Source of the DNA: Caldivirga sp.
GTDB lineage: Archaea > Thermoproteota > Thermoprotei > Thermoproteales > Thermocladiaceae
Assembly (NCBI GenBank): GCA_028275645.1
Contig: JAPWUH010000043.1
Span: 1-8,517, forward strand
Direction of reading: 5' to 3'
Length of the DNA stretch: 8,517 nt
In this document: positions 6,606-8,517 of the stretch, one piece after another
How the letters are laid out: every line of letters starts with the position of its first letter
How positions within the stretch are numbered: the stretch's first letter is position 1
Made by a program: the position numbers and the translations under genes
Notes under the pieces: generated by a model
The model's input: only the letters and a program-made list of their open reading frames with translations
The model's database searches: none
Told to the model about the DNA's origin: nothing

Positions 6606-7730
6606 TCATCCTGTCCCCTCAACCTTAGCCGAACCGCGTATGAACTGGATGGGATTCTTGACACCACAACCCAGGTTTGTTGGGCATAGGCCTAGGCTAT
6701 TCAATTCCTGGCATGAAGGTGGTATGTAGAACTTCTTACCACCCCTAAGCCCAGCCAGGTGCTCCACCTGGTACCTGGCTATCTTCTCATTATAATCAGC
6801 GGCATGCTTAAAGGGTTCAAGGACCTCCTCAACGCACTCCTCCCTCTCCTTACCCTCGGCTACGCATTTATGAAGGAGGTAGGTGGCTAAGGTGAACCTG
6901 GCCATGTGGCTTGGGTTACCACCAGCCTTAAGCTCGTTTAGGACAGCGGTCACGCAGGGTGGGTCACCCCTCGGCGCCACCCTAACACTTGGCCTATGCC
7001 TAACCTGGGGTGACGCCCCCTCAATGGCCTTTAACCTATCCTTAACCGAGTTTATGAGCGGGTTGAATAGGTCTATGTTAGCATTAAACCTATTAATCAT
7101 GGCCATTACCCTGTTTTCAACGGCCTCCTCAAGCACCCTGTAGGCGTCGTGTTGAGTTAGCAGCACGTACCCGTGTATAATTGGCCTAGTGCCCAACACC
7201 CAATTTGGGTCATTCCTGGGGCTGTTCCTTAGGTAATCCCAAATGGGCATTGCGTAGAGGAAGGGCTTAAGCATCAGCACCTGACCCTGGACGCCCCCAA
7301 CCCTCCTAGCCACCACTGAGGCTAATTCACCGACGCCTATTACCCTCAACCCAAGTTCATTGAACAGACCCTTAATGCACTCAAGACCCACCCCACTGAC
7401 CCTGCTAATGGACTCCACACCCCTTGAAAATATCTTACTCTCTGAGTCGGCTATCCTCCTCCAAACCCTCCTATCCATTGACGCGGCCAGCGCATAGGCA
7501 ATGTACCTAACCATGGGCGCATCCTCGGCGTTGAGGCTGAGTTTAGCCCCCTCCCCCTCCTTAATGAGGGTGTTAAGCATGTTTAATGCCTCCTCAACAA
7601 TCCCCCTAAACCCCTCACCAGCTAGGTCACTGACCTTAACATTAGCCTTCTCAATAATCCTCCTGCCAATACCGGTGAAGGGGTATTGCCCAATCAACCT
7701 AGCCAACTCGCCACATTGGGCTACGCTCAC
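6606..7730 (-). CDS. priL: DNA primase large subunit PriL (iron-sulfur protein)
   Basis: Regulatory large subunit of archaeal/eukaryotic-type primase, which with the catalytic PriS makes primers at replication forks; 374 residues. The C-terminal domain carries the four cysteines expected to bind a [4Fe-4S] cluster: C259 (DPPCVTAVLNEL), C340 (YIPPSC), C349 (LGLC) and C355 (GCGVKNPIQF). Between them are the family blocks HMARFTLATYLL and KIARYQVEHLAG. The N-terminal helical domain (about 1-230) ends in a segment, including HGYVLLTQHDAYRVLEEAVENRV, that fits PriL. Two additional cysteines at 289 and 299 are not part of the usual set. Start is GTG at 7730, with the TATA box TATTAAAG centred about 26 nt upstream, so the message is probably leaderless. 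priS is not in the window. The Lrp gene follows 57 bp downstream with its own promoter. Confidence 0.95.
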   Translation of the reverse strand: MSVAQCGELARLIGQYPFTGIGRRIIEKANVKVSDLAGEGFRGIVEEALNMLNTLIKEGEGAKLSLNAEDAPMVRYIAYALAASMDRRVWRRIADSESKIFSRGVESISRVSGVGLECIKGLFNELGLRVIGVGELASVVARRVGGVQGQVLMLKPFLYAMPIWDYLRNSPRNDPNWVLGTRPIIHGYVLLTQHDAYRVLEEAVENRVMAMINRFNANIDLFNPLINSVKDRLKAIEGASPQVRHRPSVRVAPRGDPPCVTAVLNELKAGGNPSHMARFTLATYLLHKCVAEGKEREECVEEVLEPFKHAADYNEKIARYQVEHLAGLRGGKKFYIPPSCQELNSLGLCPTNLGCGVKNPIQFIRGSAKVEGTG

Positions 7731-7751
7731 TAAGCTGGAGGAGCTGAATCC

Positions 7752-7759
7752 CTTTAATA
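7752..7759 (-). promoter_or_regulatory. TATA box of priL
   Basis: Minus-strand TATTAAAG centred about 26 nt before the GTG start at 7730. The spacing implies a leaderless transcript and supports GTG 7730 as the start. Confidence 0.6.
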
Positions 7760-7860
7760 GCTAAGTGGTAACTAACTTAAAGTATTACCCAACTCACCCA
7801 TTGAAGGCTCCATGTCAGTGAAGGTAATGGTAATAGACCAGTTGGTTAATCATAATCTAC

Positions 7861-7893
7861 GCCATTAAGGGATATCTCAATGCACATAATGGC
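7861..7893. repeat. Inverted repeat upstream of an unassigned TATA-like box
   Basis: GCCATTA (7861-7867) and TAATGGC (7887-7893) are perfect 7-bp inverted arms around a 19-base spacer that contains GATATC. It ends 9 bases before the TATA-like TTTTAAGG at 7903, a position suited to a regulator site. It could also be chance. Confidence 0.4.
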
Positions 7894-7902
7894 TGGCTAA
7901 CA

Positions 7903-7910
7903 TTTTAAGG
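7903..7910 (+). promoter_or_regulatory. TATA-like box with no coding start at the expected distance
   Basis: TTTTAAGG on the plus strand. At the spacing seen for other genes here, transcription would begin near 7930-7935, immediately before the outer arm of the stem-loop at 7940, rather than at any start codon. It could drive an RNA gene or a long leader of the gene at 8057. Confidence 0.3.
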
Positions 7911-7930
7911 TAAAGGCATAGTTAAGTAGA

Positions 7931-8010
7931 GCTGAACTAGCCAGGGAGGGTAAAACCTCTAACGCCTTATTAAGTAACCCAACCCAGCTAATAAGGTTGT
8001 TTCCCTGGGC
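7931..8010 (+). ncRNA. Candidate structured RNA or leader element (nested stem-loop)
   Basis: Outer arms CCAGGGA (7941-7947) and TCCCTGG (8002-8008) pair perfectly and can add G7940-C8010 past one bulged G. Inner arms CCTTATTA (7965-7972) and TAATAAGG (7989-7996) pair perfectly around a 16-base loop and can extend with a G-U pair, one bulge and AAC/GTT, which brings the inner helix flush against the outer one on the 3' side. The 5' side has a 13-base bulge that can itself fold as GAGG/CCTC. A TATA-like box lies about 27 nt before 7932. I recognise no known RNA family: it lacks box C/D motifs, a downstream ACA box and tRNA features. Confidence 0.3.
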
Positions 8011-8025
8011 AACTGCAATAAAATC

Positions 8026-8033
8026 TTATAAAT
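8026..8033 (+). promoter_or_regulatory. TATA box of the orphan membrane-protein gene
   Basis: TTATAAAT centred 27-28 nt before the ATG at 8057. It selects that ATG over upstream in-frame codons, which would place the promoter inside the coding sequence. Confidence 0.6.
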
Positions 8034-8056
8034 TAAGTGAAGGACGCATTTCCTCA

Positions 8057-8440
8057 ATGAGGAGAACTATCCTCATTATCGCCATAATCGTAATTGCAGT
8101 AATAGTGATCGCATTTGCAGCAATATACTTAGTAACTCCGAAGCCCAATGTGGTAATCATGGCTAAACCATACAGTGAATTTAAAATATGCGTTAGAACC
8201 CCATCTGGTCTAACAACAATAGTAGTGTCTCCACGCGCTATACTTGAGGAGGGGCTGTTAGCCAGTGACGTTAAAGTTGGTTACTCCTGGCGTACATACT
8301 ATATAAAGATCTTGTTACCTAATGGCACATTTATTACAGTCATGGTTAAGCTACAATTAGTTAAGCTCCAGGTTGATGGTTCCAGTACCTATGTGCCGCC
8401 AGGCTTCTTACTGCCGCTCAATGCTAGTATTTCCTCTTGA
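8057..8440 (+). CDS. Small membrane-anchored extracytoplasmic protein, function unknown
   Basis: I do not recognise this 127-residue protein. It starts MRRT followed by one very hydrophobic segment at about 5-27 rich in Ile and Val, so it is most likely anchored by an uncleaved N-terminal helix with the remaining 100 residues outside the cell (positive residues first). The outer domain looks beta-rich, has a single cysteine (C45) and two N-glycosylation sequons, NGT at 89-91 and NAS at 122-124. The ATG at 8057 is chosen because a TATA box lies 27-28 nt upstream; the frame is open upstream to 7997, but that part overlaps the promoter and the stem-loop. Base composition is visibly AT-richer than the housekeeping genes to its left, which may indicate a lineage-specific or transferred gene. 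A possible minus-strand gene overlaps its last 17 bases. Confidence 0.75.
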   Translation: MRRTILIIAIIVIAVIVIAFAAIYLVTPKPNVVIMAKPYSEFKICVRTPSGLTTIVVSPRAILEEGLLASDVKVGYSWRTYYIKILLPNGTFITVMVKLQLVKLQVDGSSTYVPPGFLLPLNASISS

Positions 8441-8517
8441 TAATATACTTAGTACTCCCTGCCTTGGTTATGATGTAAACTGGGTTACTGGTGTTTATCT
8501 TGGGAATAATCATTATT
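8424..8517 (-). CDS. Possible C-terminal end of a minus-strand gene entering from the right
   Basis: The only minus-strand frame open to the right edge reads 30 residues ending NPVYIITKAGSTKYIIKRKY, then TAG at 8424-8426. The strand-like hydrophobic stretch and basic tail look protein-like, but 30 codons is weak evidence. It would overlap the 3' end of the plus-strand membrane-protein gene by 17 bases. No family can be assigned. Confidence 0.3.
   Translation of the reverse strand, partial: IMIIPKINTSNPVYIITKAGSTKYIIKRKY

Larger units (their letters stand above)
7761..8025. other. Gene-free stretch between priL and the orphan membrane-protein gene
   Basis: Part of a 326-base stretch (7731-8056) with no convincing gene on either strand; stops are frequent in all frames. 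It holds a weak CTTAAAG box near 7777-7783 in front of an 18-codon frame (7812-7868) that I do not call, an inverted repeat at 7861-7893, a TATA-like TTTTAAGG at 7903-7910, and a nested stem-loop at 7940-8010. I found no tRNA, T-arm, or box C/D pair (RTGATGA with CTGA) in it. Confidence 0.6.

Noticed and set aside
6061..7764. Plus-strand frames opposite the Lrp gene and priL (6061-6303, 6883-7143, 7501-7764)
   Set aside because: They are antisense to well-recognised genes, with low-complexity Leu/Ser-rich translations and no TATA box at a suitable distance.
7790..7860. Possible box C/D guide RNA on the minus strand (ATGATTA with a later CTGA)
   Set aside because: Box C does not match RTGATGA, and there is no internal D'/C' pair.
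7812..7868. 18-codon frame MSVKVMVIDQLVNHNLRH with a weak upstream CTTAAAG box
   Set aside because: The frame is too short, the box is about 32 nt away and weak, and no sequence feature supports translation.
7940..8020. Reading the nested stem-loop as an H/ACA guide RNA
   Set aside because: There is no ACA-type box at the expected distance after the lower stem, no kink-turn in the apical loop, and the 3' side of the would-be pocket is too short.
7761..8056. Fragment of a split tRNA, considered because such genes occur in Caldivirga-type archaea
   Set aside because: No T-arm consensus (GGTTC-A/G-A-T/A-TCC), no D-arm and no CCA-proximal acceptor pairing were seen.

Overview
The window reads as chromosomal DNA of a hyperthermophilic crenarchaeon, most likely a Thermoproteales member of the Caldivirga/Vulcanisaeta type (inference). 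The evidence is an archaeal gene set (iron-sulfur primase large subunit PriL, an XPB-like helicase, an archaeal-length Lrp/AsnC regulator), heavy use of AGG for arginine, many GTG starts, and A/T-rich TATA boxes lying about 24-30 nt before most start codons, as expected for leaderless crenarchaeal transcripts. I see no insertion sequence, CRISPR array, tRNA or rRNA.

Layout. Left block (1-3406, minus strand): a YkgJ-type cysteine-cluster protein, a four-TM membrane protein with a C-terminal zinc ribbon, and an XPB-like superfamily 2 helicase cut by the left edge. All three point the same way, but each has its own TATA box. Centre: divergent to this block is cysS (3519-5021, plus), complete with all catalytic and zinc ligands. 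It meets a small hypothetical gene (5018-5275, minus) tail to tail, and the two share the palindrome TTAA as their stop codons. From a common intergenic stretch the plus-strand gene 5335-6051 diverges; I read it as a compact, divergent methylenetetrahydrofolate-reductase (MetF)-like barrel. It runs tail to tail into an Lrp/AsnC regulator (6054-6548, minus) whose promoter carries an imperfect palindrome between TATA and start. Upstream of that on the minus strand is priL (6606-7730).

Right end: a 326-base gene-free stretch (7731-8056) holds the priL promoter, an unassigned TATA-like box, a 7-bp inverted repeat and a nested stem-loop that could be a structured RNA or a leader. It is followed by a short AT-richer gene for a membrane-anchored extracytoplasmic protein with two N-glycosylation sequons. 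The last bases may hold the 3' end of a minus-strand gene entering from the right.

How the genes relate: mostly informational housekeeping (tRNA charging, replication priming, a repair or transcription-type helicase), a regulator, a possible C1 enzyme and several proteins of unknown function. They do not form an obvious single pathway or a recognisable defence system. The best leads are the structured intergenic element at 7931-8010, the divergent MetF-like protein, the long N-terminal region and altered RED-equivalent motif of the helicase, and the Lrp operator candidate.
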